From contig NZ_SOYS01000003.1 of NCBI RefSeq assembly GCF_011808225.1, positions 62,001 to 126,000 of the forward strand: a stretch of DNA of 64,000 nucleotides, given 5' to 3'. The notes under the pieces were generated by a model. The model saw nothing but the letters and a program-made list of their open reading frames with translations, ran no database searches and was not told where the DNA came from. Below are positions 29,012-37,680 of this stretch, piece after piece. Each line of letters starts with the position of its first letter. Position 1 is the first letter of the stretch. The position numbers were made by a program, and so were the translations under genes. Source of the stretch: Cedecea colo. Lineage in GTDB: Bacteria > Pseudomonadota > Gammaproteobacteria > Enterobacterales > Enterobacteriaceae.

Positions 29012-30511
29012 ATGAACACAAACAATCAGGAAATTCTGCGCACGGAGGGCCTGAGTAAGTTTTTTCCGGGGGTTAAGGCGCTCGATAAAGTGGACTTTAG
29101 CTTACGGCGCGGAGAAATCATGGCGCTGCTCGGTGAAAACGGCGCCGGGAAATCAACGTTAATCAAAGCGCTGACCGGCGTTTACCAGCGTGACAGCGGC
29201 AATATTTATCTGGAAGGCGAGTCTGTTTCGCCAAAAAATACCGCCGATGCCCAGCGGCTCGGCATCGGTACGGTTTACCAGGAAGTGAATTTACTGCCCA
29301 ATATGTCAGTGGCGGACAATCTGTTTATTGGCCGCGAGCCGCGCCGTTTTGGCCTGCTGCGCCGTAAAGAAATGGAAAAGCGCGCCGCTGCGCTGATGGA
29401 ATCTTATGGCTTCTCGCTGGACGTAGCCGAACCGCTCAACCGTTATTCCGTGGCGATGCAGCAGATTGTCGCCATCTGCCGCGCCATCGATCTGTCAGCT
29501 AAGGTGCTGATCCTTGATGAGCCTACCGCCAGCCTCGACACCAAAGAAGTTGAAATGCTCTTTACCCTGATGCGGCAACTGCGCGATCAGGGCGTCAGTT
29601 TGATCTTCGTCACCCATTTCCTCGATCAGGTTTATGAGGTAAGCGACAGGATCACGGTGCTGCGTAACGGGACATTTGTGGGCACCCGTGAGACAAAAGA
29701 GCTGCCGCAGATCGATCTGGTGAAGATGATGCTGGGCCGCGAGCTGGACACGGATGCGTTGCAGCGCGCCGGACGTACGTTGCTGAGTGAAAAACCTGTC
29801 GCAGCGTTTAAAAATTTTGGCAAGAAGGGCGTTATCAATCCGTTCGATCTTGAGGTGCGGCCAGGCGAAATCGTCGGGCTTGCCGGATTGCTGGGATCGG
29901 GAAGAACCGAAACCGCAGAAGTAATTTTTGGCATTAAGCCCGCCGACAGCGGCAGCGCGACGATCAAAGGCAAACCGCAAACGCTGCGTTCGCCGCATAA
30001 AGCCTCGTCTCTGGGCATCGGCTTCTGCCCGGAAGATCGCAAAACCGACGGGATTATTGCCGCCGCTTCGGTACGTGAAAATATTATCCTGGCATTACAG
30101 GCGCAACGCGGCTGGCTGCGGCCTATTCCTAAGCGTGAGCAGTATCAGATAGCCGAGCGGTTTATCCGCCAGCTTGGTATCCGCACGCCGGGTCCCGACC
30201 AGCCGATTGAATTTCTCTCCGGCGGCAATCAGCAAAAAGTCCTGCTTTCGCGCTGGCTGCTGACTAAACCGCAGTTCCTGATCCTCGATGAGCCAACGCG
30301 AGGCATCGACGTAGGCGCGCACGCGGAAATTATCCGCCTGATAGAAACGCTCTGCGCCGACGGTCTGGCGCTGCTGGTTATCTCCTCTGAACTGGAGGAA
30401 CTGGTAGGTTACGCGGATCGCGTGGTGATCATGCGCGACCGACAGCAGGTAGCGGAGATCCCGCTCGAAGAGCTCTCCGTTTCGGCCATTATGAATGCCA
30501 TTGCGGCATAA
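29012..30511 (+). CDS. ytfR: Galactofuranose ABC transporter, ATPase subunit YtfR
   Basis: A 499-residue sugar-type ATPase with two ABC domains. The first has Walker A GENGAGKST (about 38-46), a Q-loop and LILDEPTAS. The second has the degenerate GLLGSGRTE P-loop (about 286-294), the signature LSGGNQQKV (about 395-403) and LILDEPTRGIDVG. It energises uptake through YtfT and YjfF. The ATG at 29012 follows GGGAG; an upstream in-frame start at 28943 would run through the REP element and is rejected. Confidence 0.95.
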   Translation: MNTNNQEILRTEGLSKFFPGVKALDKVDFSLRRGEIMALLGENGAGKSTLIKALTGVYQRDSGNIYLEGESVSPKNTADAQRLGIGTVYQEVNLLPNMSVADNLFIGREPRRFGLLRRKEMEKRAAALMESYGFSLDVAEPLNRYSVAMQQIVAICRAIDLSAKVLILDEPTASLDTKEVEMLFTLMRQLRDQGVSLIFVTHFLDQVYEVSDRITVLRNGTFVGTRETKELPQIDLVKMMLGRELDTDALQRAGRTLLSEKPVAAFKNFGKKGVINPFDLEVRPGEIVGLAGLLGSGRTETAEVIFGIKPADSGSATIKGKPQTLRSPHKASSLGIGFCPEDRKTDGIIAAASVRENIILALQAQRGWLRPIPKREQYQIAERFIRQLGIRTPGPDQPIEFLSGGNQQKVLLSRWLLTKPQFLILDEPTRGIDVGAHAEIIRLIETLCADGLALLVISSELEELVGYADRVVIMRDRQQVAEIPLEELSVSAIMNAIAA

Positions 30512-30521
30512 GGAGTAACAC

Positions 30522-31553
30522 GTGATGTCTCGTTCATTGCCGCAAACCGAGGTGCCGAAGCCAAAGCGCAGCTTCCGCTGGCCGCCCGGTATTCCGCAGT
30601 TAATCGCGCTGGTGCTGGTCTTGCTGGTCGACAGCCTGGTCGCCAACCATTTCTTTAATATCGTCGTGCAGGACGGGCGTCTGTTCGGCAGCCCAATCGA
30701 CATCCTGAACCGCGCGGCGCCGGTCGCGCTGCTGGCCATCGGCATGACGCTGGTCATCGCAACCGGTGGCATCGATCTGTCCGTGGGTGCAGTGATGGCG
30801 ATTGCCGGGGCGACGGCCGCCACGCTCACGGTGGAGGGCCACAGCCTGAGCGTTGTGCTGCTGGCTTCGCTCGGCGTTGGCATCCTGGCAGGATTGTGGA
30901 ACGGCATCCTGGTCGCCATTCTGAAAATCCAGCCCTTCGTGGCGACTTTGATCCTGATGGTGGCCGGGCGCGGCGTGGCGCAGCTTATTACAACCGGGCA
31001 AATCGTCACCTTTAACTCACCCAGCCTGTCGTTTCTCGGCAGCGGCTCGCTGTTCTTCTTCCCGACGCCGGTCATTATTGCCATCGCTACGCTGATTGTT
31101 TTCTGGTTGTTTACCCGCAAAACGGCGCTTGGCCTGTTTATCGAATCCGTAGGGATTAATATTCGCGCCGCCAAAAACGCTGGGGTGAATACACGTATCG
31201 TTGTGATGCTGACCTATGTACTGAGCGGCGTGTGCGCGGCAATTGCCGGGATCATCGTCACGGCAGATATACGCGGGGCCGATGCGAATAACGCCGGGCT
31301 GTGGCTGGAGCTGGACGCCATTCTCGCGGTGGTTATCGGCGGCGGTTCGCTGATGGGCGGGCGTTTTAATATTGCGCTGTCCGTGGTTGGCGCGCTGATT
31401 ATCCAGGGGATGAATACCGGCATTCTGCTCTCCGGTTTTCCGCCTGAACTTAACCAGGTTGTGAAAGCCGTCGTGGTGATGTGCGTGCTGATCGTGCAGT
31501 CGCCGCGTTTTATTGCTTTGCTCAAAGGACTTCGCCGCGATGATCAAACGTAA
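30522..31553 (+). CDS. ytfT: Galactofuranose ABC transporter, permease YtfT
   Basis: A 343-residue BPD_transp_2-family permease with about 10 membrane helices. It carries GMTLVIATGGIDLSVGAVMAIAG (about 75-97) and the EAA-like stretch LWLELDAILAVVIGGGSLMGGRFN. It pairs with YjfF as the heteromeric membrane channel. GTG at 30522 is followed directly by ATG at 30525; either could start translation after AAGGAG. Its end overlaps yjfF by 14 bases. Confidence 0.95.
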   Translation: MMSRSLPQTEVPKPKRSFRWPPGIPQLIALVLVLLVDSLVANHFFNIVVQDGRLFGSPIDILNRAAPVALLAIGMTLVIATGGIDLSVGAVMAIAGATAATLTVEGHSLSVVLLASLGVGILAGLWNGILVAILKIQPFVATLILMVAGRGVAQLITTGQIVTFNSPSLSFLGSGSLFFFPTPVIIAIATLIVFWLFTRKTALGLFIESVGINIRAAKNAGVNTRIVVMLTYVLSGVCAAIAGIIVTADIRGADANNAGLWLELDAILAVVIGGGSLMGGRFNIALSVVGALIIQGMNTGILLSGFPPELNQVVKAVVVMCVLIVQSPRFIALLKGLRRDDQT

Positions 31554-32541
31554 CCTCCCGTTGATGATAACCCTGGCGGTATTCGTGCTGGGTTATCTGT
31601 ATTGCCTGACGCAGTTTCCCGGCTTCGCCTCAACAAGGGTGATTTGCAATATCCTGACCGATAATGCTTTCCTGGGAATTATCGCCGTCGGCATGACCTT
31701 CGTTATTCTTTCCGGCGGCATCGATCTCTCGGTTGGCTCGGTGATCGCCTTTACCGGCGTGTTCCTCGCCAAAGCAATCGGCTTTTGGGGATTGTCGCCG
31801 CTCGTCGCTTTCCCGCTGGTGCTGGCGATGGGCTGTGCGTTTGGCGCGTTTATGGGCTGGCTTATCGACGCGCTGAAAATTCCGGCCTTTATCATTACGC
31901 TTGCCGGCATGTTCTTCCTGCGCGGCGTCAGCTATCTGGTTTCTGAGGAGTCGATTCCCATTAACCATCCGATCTACGAAACGCTTTCCAGCCTCGCCTG
32001 GCATATTCCCGGCGGTGGACGCCTGAGCGCCATGGGGCTGCTGATGCTGGCCGTGGTGGTGATTGGTATCTTCCTTGCCCATCGTACCCGTTTCGGGAAT
32101 CAGGTTTACGCCATCGGCGGCAGCGCAACCTCGGCTAACCTGATGGGTATCTCGACGCGCAGCACAACCGTGCGCATCTATATGCTTTCCACCGGGCTTG
32201 CAACGCTCGCGGGTATTGTCTTCTCGCTCTACACCTCCGCAGGCTACGCGCTGGCGGGTATGGGCGTTGAGCTGGATGCCATTGCTTCCGTGGTTATCGG
32301 CGGTACGCTGCTGAGCGGCGGGGTGGGCACCGTGCTGGGCACGTTGTTTGGCGTGGCGATTCAGGGGCTGATCCAGACCTATATCAATTTCGATGGCACG
32401 CTCAGCTCCTGGTGGACAAAAATCGCCATCGGCATTTTGTTGTTTATTTTTATCGCCTTACAGCGTGGGCTAACGGTGCTGTGGGAAAATCGCCAGAGCT
32501 CGCCTGTTAAACGTATTAGCGTTACTGCAACCCGGCCGTAA
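31540..32541 (+). CDS. yjfF: Galactofuranose ABC transporter, permease YjfF
   Basis: A 333-residue permease, paralogous to YtfT, with GMTFVILSGGIDLSVGSVIAFTG (about 56-78) and VELDAIASVVIGGTLLSGGVGTVLGT near the end. It is the second half of the membrane channel. The ATG at 31540 gives the E. coli N-terminus MIKRNLPLMIT and overlaps ytfT. It is the last operon gene; 24 bases after its stop begins a sigma-28 promoter for the chemoreceptor gene. Confidence 0.95.
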   Translation: MIKRNLPLMITLAVFVLGYLYCLTQFPGFASTRVICNILTDNAFLGIIAVGMTFVILSGGIDLSVGSVIAFTGVFLAKAIGFWGLSPLVAFPLVLAMGCAFGAFMGWLIDALKIPAFIITLAGMFFLRGVSYLVSEESIPINHPIYETLSSLAWHIPGGGRLSAMGLLMLAVVVIGIFLAHRTRFGNQVYAIGGSATSANLMGISTRSTTVRIYMLSTGLATLAGIVFSLYTSAGYALAGMGVELDAIASVVIGGTLLSGGVGTVLGTLFGVAIQGLIQTYINFDGTLSSWWTKIAIGILLFIFIALQRGLTVLWENRQSSPVKRISVTATRP

Positions 32542-32565
32542 CATATTGAATTAACAAAAAACGTC

Positions 32566-32592
32566 TAAACTTTCCCCGGTGACTGCCGATAA
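32566..32592 (+). promoter_or_regulatory. Sigma-28 (FliA) promoter of the chemoreceptor gene
   Basis: TAAACTTT, an 11-base spacer and GCCGATAA match the FliA consensus TAAAGTTT-N11-GCCGATAA at 15 of 16 positions. It lies 46 bases before the ATG of a methyl-accepting chemotaxis protein, exactly the class of gene FliA transcribes. Confidence 0.92.
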
Positions 32593-32638
32593 CCTCCGCA
32601 CGAGTTATTAAATGACTTAAGTCACCGGGAAGAGAAGC

Positions 32639-34192
32639 ATGTTAAGAAATCTGTCGATTCGTACGGGTCTGCTAACGTTACTGGCAGTGATGACATTTCT
32701 GCTGTTGGTCGTCAGCGGTATTGGTATTTTTGCGTTGCAACAAAGCTCCAGTTCGCTCGAAAAAGTAAACCGTCTGCAGGGTGAACAGATGGTGCGTCTG
32801 ACCGACGGCTATACCTCCCTGCTGCGCGCCCGCAACGAAGCCGGACAGGCGGTACGCCAGATGGAAATCGGCATGCTGGAAGATGCGGCGAAGTCGACCA
32901 GCACCGTTATCGGCGAAGCCACTCACGGTCAGCAGGAAATTAAAGCCTTCATTGACAGCGGCGTGGACAATGAAGAGGGTAACCAGCTTGTCAAAAACCT
33001 GGCGCAGACTTATGCCGATTATCTTGCCAAAGGCATTACGCCGATGGTGGCTGCGCTGAACAAGCAAAGCCCGGATGACTATTACGATTTGCTGGAAAAT
33101 GGCCTGATCCCGCTGTCGCAGAAGTTTGATACCGACGTACAGATCTTCCACCTGTGGGGCGAACAGCGCGGCAACGACGAAGTGGCTGCTATCCAGAAGC
33201 AGAAGAAAATTGTCCTCACGCTTATCGTTATTGCGGCGCTATTGACGGCGGGCATTATCGTGCTGGTGTGGCTTGCCCTGCGCCATCTGCTGCTGAAACC
33301 GCTTAATGAATCCATCGAACAGCTGGAGTATGTGGCGGAAGGTGATTTAACGCGTGAGCTGCAGGTTGCGGGTAACAATGAGTTTGGCCGCCTGGCTAGC
33401 GCCATTGCCGCGATGCGCAACTCTCTGACCGAGTCGGTGGGCCGCGTTCGTGACGCCAGTTCACAGATTGATACCGGCAGCCGGGAGCTGGCGGCGGGTA
33501 ATCAGAATCTCTCTCAGCGTACCGAATCGACCGCCACTTCCCTCGAGCAAACCGCCGCCAGCATGGAGCAGATCACCGCGACGGTGAAACAAAACGCCGA
33601 CAACGCCGAACAGGCGCACAAGCTTGCGAAGGATGTCTCCGATACCGCCGATCGCGGCAGCGAAATGGTGTGCTACGTTATCGAAAAAATGCGTGATATC
33701 GCCACCAGCTCCGATCGTATCGCCGATATTTTAAGCGCTATTGACGGCATCGCTTTCCAGACCAATATCCTGGCGTTGAACGCCTCGGTAGAAGCCGCGC
33801 GTGCCGGTGAACAGGGCCGCGGCTTTGCTGTTGTGGCCGGCGAGGTGCGTATTCTGGCAAGCCGCAGCGCCGACGCGGCAAAAGAAATCCGTACCTTGAT
33901 ATCTGATTCACAAAATCACGTCGGCGAAGGCCGTGATCTTGCCCAGCAGGCGGGCGAAACCATGGATGAGATTGCCGAAGAAGTGACGCGCATGACTAAA
34001 CTGATGCGCCAGATTGCCAGCGCGTCTAACGAGCAGAGTCACGGTATTGAACAGGTGAATATTGCGGTAAGCCAGATGGATGAAGCAGCACAGCAGAATG
34101 CGGCCCTGGTGCAGCAGTCCTCGGCTGCGACTCGTTCGCTGGAGGAGCAGTCTCAGCAGCTCGTTGCGGCAATGGCGTCGTTCAGATGCTAA
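32639..34192 (+). CDS. Methyl-accepting chemotaxis protein
   Basis: A 517-residue chemoreceptor. TM1 (about 10-32) and TM2 (about 190-213) bound a periplasmic four-helix-bundle domain. A HAMP domain follows (about 214-268), then the cytoplasmic coiled coil with the invariant hairpin tip IDGIAFQTNILALNASVEAA followed by RAGEQGRGFAVVAGEVR. The C-terminus ends VAAMASFRC and lacks the NWETF-type pentapeptide that recruits CheR/CheB in Tsr and Tar, so it may be a minor receptor relying on others for adaptation. I do not recall an MCP here in K-12. Position next to the galactofuranose transporter suggests, but does not show, a sugar-related ligand. Confidence 0.93.
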   Translation: MLRNLSIRTGLLTLLAVMTFLLLVVSGIGIFALQQSSSSLEKVNRLQGEQMVRLTDGYTSLLRARNEAGQAVRQMEIGMLEDAAKSTSTVIGEATHGQQEIKAFIDSGVDNEEGNQLVKNLAQTYADYLAKGITPMVAALNKQSPDDYYDLLENGLIPLSQKFDTDVQIFHLWGEQRGNDEVAAIQKQKKIVLTLIVIAALLTAGIIVLVWLALRHLLLKPLNESIEQLEYVAEGDLTRELQVAGNNEFGRLASAIAAMRNSLTESVGRVRDASSQIDTGSRELAAGNQNLSQRTESTATSLEQTAASMEQITATVKQNADNAEQAHKLAKDVSDTADRGSEMVCYVIEKMRDIATSSDRIADILSAIDGIAFQTNILALNASVEAARAGEQGRGFAVVAGEVRILASRSADAAKEIRTLISDSQNHVGEGRDLAQQAGETMDEIAEEVTRMTKLMRQIASASNEQSHGIEQVNIAVSQMDEAAQQNAALVQQSSAATRSLEEQSQQLVAAMASFRC

Positions 34193-34193
34193 A

Positions 34194-34266
34194 TGGCGGA
34201 TGACGCTGCGCTTATCCGCCCTACAAACTCATCGATCTGTAGGGCGGACGGGCAGCGCGCCCGCCA
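34194..34266. repeat. REP pair (BIME) between the chemoreceptor gene and fbp
   Basis: Two convergent REP-like palindromes: TGGCGGATGACGCTGCGCTT...CCCTAC and GTAGGGCGGACGGGCAGCGC...CGCCA. They fill the gap between convergent genes. Confidence 0.8.
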
Positions 34267-34281
34267 CCGTAGCGAAAATAG

Positions 34282-35280
34282 TTAAGCGTCCGGGAACTCG
34301 CGAATAAAGCGTTCCACGTCTTCTACCATATGCTCGTTGCCAACAAAGAACGGGCGGCGCTGGTGCAGAGATTCCGGAATAATATCCAGGATGCGCTCTT
34401 TACCATCGCTTGCTTTACCGCCTGCCTGCTCGGCCAGGAAGGCCATGGGATTGCCTTCATACAGCAGACGCAGTTTTCCTTCCGGGTGGCTGGCGGTGCT
34501 TGGATACAGATAAATCCCGCCTTTGAGCAGGTTGCGGTGGAAATCCGCGACCAGCGAGCCAATGTAGCGCGAGGTGTAAGGGCGCTGCGTTGAGTTGTCT
34601 TCTTCCTGACAGAACTTAATGTATTTTTTCACGCCGTTCGGGAAACGAATGTAATTGCCTTCGTTAATGGAATAGGTATTGCCCTTTTCCGGGAAACGCA
34701 TGCGCTCCTGACACAGGCAGAACACGCCCAGCGACGGGTCGTAAGTAAAAGCGTGAACCCCGCAGCCGGTGGTATAAACCAGCATGGTGGAGGAACCGTA
34801 AACCACGTAACCTGCGGCAACCTGCTTGTTACCCGGCTGAAGGAAATCCGCCTCGGTAACAGGGGAGCCAACCGGCGTGATGCGACGATAGATAGAGAAA
34901 ATAGTGCCGACGGAGACGTTGACATCAATGTTAGATGAGCCATCGAGCGGGTCCATTAACACGACGTATTTGGCATGCTCTTCTCCTTCGAAAACGACAA
35001 TCTCATCTTCTTCTTCGGAGGCGATACCCGCTACCATTCCCCGGGCCTTCAGTGCTGCTTTCAGTTTTTCATTCGCGAACAGATCGAGCTTTTGCTGCAC
35101 CTCGCCCTGCACGTTTTCAGCGCCGCTGGCCCCCAGGATATCGACCAGTCCGGCCTTATTGATATCGCGGTGGATGATCTTGGCGCCCAGCTTTATCGCC
35201 GACAGTAAAGCAGTGAGCTCGCCGGTTGCGTGGGGAAACTCGTGCTGCTTCTCGACAATAAATTCACCTAACGTTTTCAT
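34282..35280 (-). CDS. fbp: Class 1 fructose-1,6-bisphosphatase
   Basis: A 332-residue class I FBPase, the same length as E. coli Fbp. The metal-binding motif [20 protein letters not shown] (about 110-129), EEEDE at about 90 and [20 protein letters not shown] around 260 are present. It hydrolyses fructose-1,6-bisphosphate in gluconeogenesis and is AMP-inhibited in this family. The start at 35280 ([12 protein letters not shown]) is chosen over an ATG two codons upstream because it matches E. coli. It is divergent from mpl. Confidence 0.97.
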   Translation of the reverse strand: MKTLGEFIVEKQHEFPHATGELTALLSAIKLGAKIIHRDINKAGLVDILGASGAENVQGEVQQKLDLFANEKLKAALKARGMVAGIASEEEDEIVVFEGEEHAKYVVLMDPLDGSSNIDVNVSVGTIFSIYRRITPVGSPVTEADFLQPGNKQVAAGYVVYGSSTMLVYTTGCGVHAFTYDPSLGVFCLCQERMRFPEKGNTYSINEGNYIRFPNGVKKYIKFCQEEDNSTQRPYTSRYIGSLVADFHRNLLKGGIYLYPSTASHPEGKLRLLYEGNPMAFLAEQAGGKASDGKERILDIIPESLHQRRPFFVGNEHMVEDVERFIREFPDA

Positions 35281-35457
35281 AAACACTTTCCCTGCATGTT
35301 TCAGTTGGATAAAGCGGTTGCAACAATCTTAACAAACTTTCAAATCTTAGCGCACAGGTGAATCGCGCCAGCAAAATACGGAATTTCCTGAATTGCGTTT
35401 ATTCACCGCGGTACATGCGGGTAGAATGTGCGCCAAACAGAGAAAGGATAGTTTTGT

Positions 35458-36831
35458 ATGCGCATTCATATTCTAGGGATTTGTGGCACTTTTATGGGCG
35501 GTCTGGCTATGCTTGCCCGATCGCTTGGCCACGAAGTAACCGGCTCGGACGCCAATGTCTACCCGCCGATGAGCACCTTGCTCGAAGAACAGGGCATCTC
35601 CCTGATTCAGGGCTATGACGCAGGCCAGCTCGATCCGCCGCCGGATTTAGCGATCGTTGGCAATGCCATGACCCGAGGCAATCCATGCGTGGAAGCGGTG
35701 CTTGAAAAAAACATTCCGTACATGTCCGGCCCGCAGTGGCTGCATGATTTCGTCCTGCGCGACCGCTGGGTTATCGCAGTGGCAGGTACACACGGTAAAA
35801 CCACCACCGCCGGAATGGTAACGTGGATCCTTGAAGCCTGTGGCTACAGGCCCGGTTTTGTGATTGGCGGCGTACCGGGGAACTTCGACGTTTCCGCGCG
35901 CCTGGGCGACAGCCCGTTCTTCGTGATTGAAGCCGACGAATATGACTGTGCGTTCTTCGACAAGCGTTCCAAATTCGTGCATTACTGCCCGCGCACGCTG
36001 ATCCTCAATAACCTTGAGTTCGATCACGCGGATATTTTCGACGATCTGAAAGCGATTCAGAAACAATTCCACCATCTGGTGCGCATCGTACCGGGACAGG
36101 GCAAAATCATCTGGCCTGAAAACGACGCCAACATTAAACAAACCATGGCGATGGGCTGCTGGAGTGAACAGGAGCTGGTGGGCGAGCAGGGCCACTGGCA
36201 GGCGAAAAAGCTCAGTCAGGACGCCTCTCATTGGGAGGTTTATCTGGATGGTGAGCGCGTCGGGGAAGTGAACTGGCAACTGGTGGGCGAACACAACATG
36301 CATAACGGCCTGATGGCGATAGCCGCCGCTCGTCATGTGGGTGTTGCTCCGGCAGATGCAGCTCAGGCGCTGGATAGTTTCATCAATGCCCGCCGACGCC
36401 TGGAACTGCGCGGTGAAGCGAATGGCGTAACGGTTTACGACGATTTCGCCCATCATCCAACCGCGATCCTGGCGACGCTTGCGGCGCTGCGCGGCAAAGT
36501 GGGCGGCACCGCACGCATTCTTGCCGTGCTTGAACCGCGCTCCAACACCATGAAAATGGGCCACAGTAAAGACGATCTCGCACCGTCTTTAGGCCGGGCG
36601 GACGAAGTTTTCCTGCTGCAACCGCCGCATATTCCGTGGCAGGTTGTGGAAGTGGCGGAGGCCTGCGTACAGCCCGCTCATTGTAGCGCGGACGTGGATA
36701 CGCTGGTGGACATGATTGTCAAAACCGCGCAGCCGGGCGATCACATCCTGGTGATGAGCAACGGTGGTTTCGGTGGAATTCATCAGAAGCTGCTTGACGC
36801 GCTGGCAAAAAAAGCCGGGCAGGGCGAATAA
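35458..36831 (+). CDS. mpl: UDP-N-acetylmuramate:L-Ala-gamma-D-Glu-meso-DAP ligase Mpl
   Basis: A 457-residue Mur-ligase-family enzyme. The N-terminal Rossmann domain starts MRIHILGICGTFMGGLA. The ATP-binding motif AGTHGKTTTAGM lies at about residue 108. VYDDFAHHPTAI and VLEPRSNTMKMG lie in the C-terminal domain. It attaches recycled murein tripeptide to UDP-MurNAc, saving new synthesis of the stem peptide. Length and sequence match E. coli Mpl. A 20-bp perfect inverted repeat ends its transcript. Confidence 0.97.
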   Translation: MRIHILGICGTFMGGLAMLARSLGHEVTGSDANVYPPMSTLLEEQGISLIQGYDAGQLDPPPDLAIVGNAMTRGNPCVEAVLEKNIPYMSGPQWLHDFVLRDRWVIAVAGTHGKTTTAGMVTWILEACGYRPGFVIGGVPGNFDVSARLGDSPFFVIEADEYDCAFFDKRSKFVHYCPRTLILNNLEFDHADIFDDLKAIQKQFHHLVRIVPGQGKIIWPENDANIKQTMAMGCWSEQELVGEQGHWQAKKLSQDASHWEVYLDGERVGEVNWQLVGEHNMHNGLMAIAAARHVGVAPADAAQALDSFINARRRLELRGEANGVTVYDDFAHHPTAILATLAALRGKVGGTARILAVLEPRSNTMKMGHSKDDLAPSLGRADEVFLLQPPHIPWQVVEVAEACVQPAHCSADVDTLVDMIVKTAQPGDHILVMSNGGFGGIHQKLLDALAKKAGQGE

Positions 36832-36845
36832 ATGTAAGTGCTATC

Positions 36846-36887
36846 CGCCAATAATTAAGGCCCGCAAGCGGGCCTTAATTATTGGCG
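36846..36887. terminator. Perfect 20-bp inverted repeat, terminator of mpl
   Basis: Arms of 20 bp with no mismatch (36846-36865 and 36868-36887, core GGCCCGC/GCGGGCC) enclose an AA loop. Read rightward the lower stem is CCTTAATTATT. It lies 15 bases after mpl and could act in both directions. The GGCCCGCNNGCGGGCCTTAATT part is repeated at 37007-37028. Confidence 0.8.
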
Positions 36888-37028
36888 ACAAAGTTCCGAA
36901 AAAGGTGGTTTTCGGATCTTTGAGGCACACCAGAAGTTCTTATTCATTGCTTTTAAAAGCACCGGGTAAATTCCTTTAACGCCACGGGGCCTTATCAGCA
37001 TTTCCGGGCCCGCTTGCGGGCCTTAATT
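36859..37028. repeat. About 126-bp intergenic element bracketed by a 22-bp terminator duplication (copy 2)
   Basis: GGCCCGC-NN-GCGGGCCTTAATT occurs at 36859-36880 (loop AA) and 37007-37028 (loop TT), separated by 126 bp. The core from GACAAAG (36886) carries a 14-bp stem with one mismatch around the loop AGGTGG, then CACCAGAA. It aligns with 1196-1273. The right-hand hairpin lies just beyond the yjgA stop and probably ends yjgA. I do not know this element. Confidence 0.6.
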
Positions 37029-37030
37029 TA

Positions 37031-37582
37031 TTACTCCTGGTTTTCGGCCAGCTCACGCAGATAAGAAAAAATCTGCCGGTAAGATTTCGGCGGCTTGTTG
37101 GCCGCTTTTTCTTTCTGAGCATTACGGATCAGCACGCGTAGCTGCTGGCGGTCTGCATCCGGATAAAGCCTCAGCACTTCGCTCATCGCCTCGTCGCCTT
37201 CTTCAACCAGACGGTCGCGCAGCGCTTCAAGCTTATGGAACAGCGCAACCTGCTGGTTGTGGCGGTTTTTCAGCTTATCCAGCGCCTGGCGGATAGGGTC
37301 CATGTCGCGCGAACGCATCATTTTACCAATCAACTGCACCTGACGGCGGCGGCCTTCTTTTTTGATTTTCTGCGCAAGTTCAACGGCGGCGCGCAAATCG
37401 TCATCCAGCGGGATTTTGTCGAGCGCGTTTTTGCCCAACTCCATCAGCTCCATGCCGAGGCGTTTTAGCTCTTCGGCATCACGTTTAATTTCGCTTTTAC
37501 TGACCCAGATAATCTCATCATCTTCGTCTTCATTTTCGTTATCGGGTACGTCATCGAGCCAGTCATCGGGCTGCTTAGTCAT
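37031..37582 (-). CDS. yjgA: Ribosome-associated protein YjgA (DarP)
   Basis: A 183-residue, highly charged, helical DUF615 protein, the same length as E. coli YjgA. The acidic N-terminus contains [32 protein letters not shown] and [15 protein letters not shown] are basic family stretches. It associates with late 50S precursors and promotes 23S peptidyl-transferase-centre maturation (named DarP in E. coli). It is divergent from pmbA, with 98 bases between them. Confidence 0.95.
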   Translation of the reverse strand: MTKQPDDWLDDVPDNENEDEDDEIIWVSKSEIKRDAEELKRLGMELMELGKNALDKIPLDDDLRAAVELAQKIKKEGRRRQVQLIGKMMRSRDMDPIRQALDKLKNRHNQQVALFHKLEALRDRLVEEGDEAMSEVLRLYPDADRQQLRVLIRNAQKEKAANKPPKSYRQIFSYLRELAENQE

Positions 37583-37680
37583 AGTAGGCTCCTTAAAAAA
37601 AGTGGCTAATTCTACCAGTAAAGCCTGTGCACTGCGAAATTGTTCTGATCCTGTTAGACTGAATTAACTCAGCAGACATT

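Noticed and set aside
36764-36979. Small forward reading frame spanning the mpl terminator
   Set aside because: It overlaps the end of mpl in another frame and crosses a 20-bp perfect hairpin; no ribosome site.
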